Shown here piece after piece: positions 12,875-13,480 of a stretch of 13,480 nt of DNA. Where the stretch lies: positions 1 through 13,480 of the forward strand of contig JAAZNT010000443.1 in the NCBI GenBank assembly GCA_012798145.1, in the 5' to 3' direction. This DNA comes from Thermoanaerobaculaceae bacterium (GTDB lineage: Bacteria > Acidobacteriota > UBA4820). The position numbers and the translations under genes are program-made. The notes beneath the pieces are model-generated. The model saw nothing but the letters and a program-made list of their open reading frames with translations. It had not been told where the DNA came from and searched no databases. Positions within the stretch are counted from its first letter, which is position 1; each line of letters opens with the position of its first letter.

Positions 12875-13480
12875 TAGATAAAAAAATTCTTTACACTCTT
12901 TTGACATTTACAGCGATTATTACCGTCGCTTATTTAATTATTTTTCTACTTTCTCCATTTTTAGGGGCGATCGTTTGGGCATGCGTTCTTTCTATGACAG
13001 CGTATCCCCTGCATAAAAAATTACTAAAATTTTTTAAAGGAAGGAAAAATATTGCCGCATTTTTCTCTACCGCCATTGTGTTTTTGATTATTGCCGTGCC
13101 ATTTTTTCTTCTTGCAATTGTATTTACAGGTCAAGCATTAGAGGTTTTATCTAACCTTGAAGATTCAATAAACAAAGGCAATTTACCCATTTTGCAGCAG
13201 ATTCAATCTCACCCGACAATTTCAAATATAATTGAAAAAGCAAAACCATATTTGGGAAAAGAAGACATTCATGCCATCGGCGTTGCGCTTCTTAAAGGTA
13301 TTTGGAACATTTTTGCTTTTACTTCAAAAAAATTCGCCCTAAATCTTTTTTCCTCTTTCTTTCAATTTTTTATGACAATACTTCTCCTGTTTTTCTCATT
13401 TCGCGACGGTGAAACAATAATTAAAACATTCTGGGAAATTGTTCCTTTGAAAGAAAGCGATGTCCAAAAAATTGAAGATA
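12871..13480 (+). CDS. AI-2E/PerM family permease, 3' end outside window
   Basis: First 203 codons of a polytopic membrane protein of the AI-2E transporter (PerM, formerly UPF0118) family, which usually has about 330-400 aa. A hydrophobic pair at the start (about 7-45) contains FLLSPFLGAIVWACVLSMTAYPLHKKL, split across the usual 'l.Pfl.al..A..l.Pl...l' signature. A third segment (63-87) precedes the family's soluble stretch (88-150), then another membrane segment (157-177) ending in FSFRDGE (175-181), a hallmark turn. The proposed start is TTG overlapping the preceding stop as TTGA. An in-frame ATG at 12817 would add 18 residues and overlap the previous gene by 58 bp; neither has a strong ribosome binding site. 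Members export small molecules or act in Na+/H+ exchange; the substrate here is unknown. Confidence 0.82.
   Translation, partial: MIDKKILYTLLTFTAIITVAYLIIFLLSPFLGAIVWACVLSMTAYPLHKKLLKFFKGRKNIAAFFSTAIVFLIIAVPFFLLAIVFTGQALEVLSNLEDSINKGNLPILQQIQSHPTISNIIEKAKPYLGKEDIHAIGVALLKGIWNIFAFTSKKFALNLFSSFFQFFMTILLLFFSFRDGETIIKTFWEIVPLKESDVQKIED

Overview
The window comes from an AT-rich bacterial chromosome. Arginine is written mostly with AGA/AGG and the proteins are rich in Lys, Glu, Ile and Phe, a pattern seen in several low-GC, often thermophilic or uncultured lineages. The hslVU, anmK and rsmA genes show it is bacterial. A lipoprotein-type solute-binding protein and anhydro-muropeptide recycling fit a cell with peptidoglycan, probably diderm. 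I cannot name the phylum from sequence alone. There are no rRNA or tRNA genes, no insertion sequences and no CRISPR array.

Left part (1-3864, minus strand): a housekeeping block read right to left. It holds hslV (peptidase), hslU (its AAA+ unfoldase, 12 bp downstream), anmK (anhydro-N-acetylmuramic acid kinase, with its own candidate extended -10 promoter) and the start of a family-5 ABC solute-binding lipoprotein that runs off the left edge. A short divergent control region (3865-3938) separates it from everything to the right, which is on the plus strand.

Right part (3939-13480, plus strand): rsmA (16S rRNA dimethyladenosine transferase) comes first. A good sigma-70-like promoter (TTGACT-17-TAAACT) then precedes a tight three-gene cassette: an octopine/nopaline-type NAD(P) dehydrogenase, a 543-residue protein with an N-terminal cobalamin-binding-like domain whose real start appears to be a CTG overlapping the previous stop (CTGA), and a glutamine-hydrolysing asparagine synthetase-like amidotransferase. 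Overlaps or gaps of under 20 bp suggest co-transcription, and together they look like an uncharacterised amino-acid or opine-type pathway. An 11-bp overlap leads on to MarC-family and DUF389-family membrane proteins, then a secreted protein of unknown function, and finally an AI-2E/PerM-family permease that runs off the right edge and probably starts at a TTG overlapping the preceding stop.

The most interesting element is the dehydrogenase-cobalamin protein-amidotransferase cassette (4712-9033). Other points are two genes without Shine-Dalgarno sites but with a -10-like hexamer 5-6 nt before the ATG (possible leaderless mRNAs), an HslV with a CodW-like N-terminus, and a secreted protein that may be a zincin relative without its zinc ligands. 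All functional links beyond family membership are inference.
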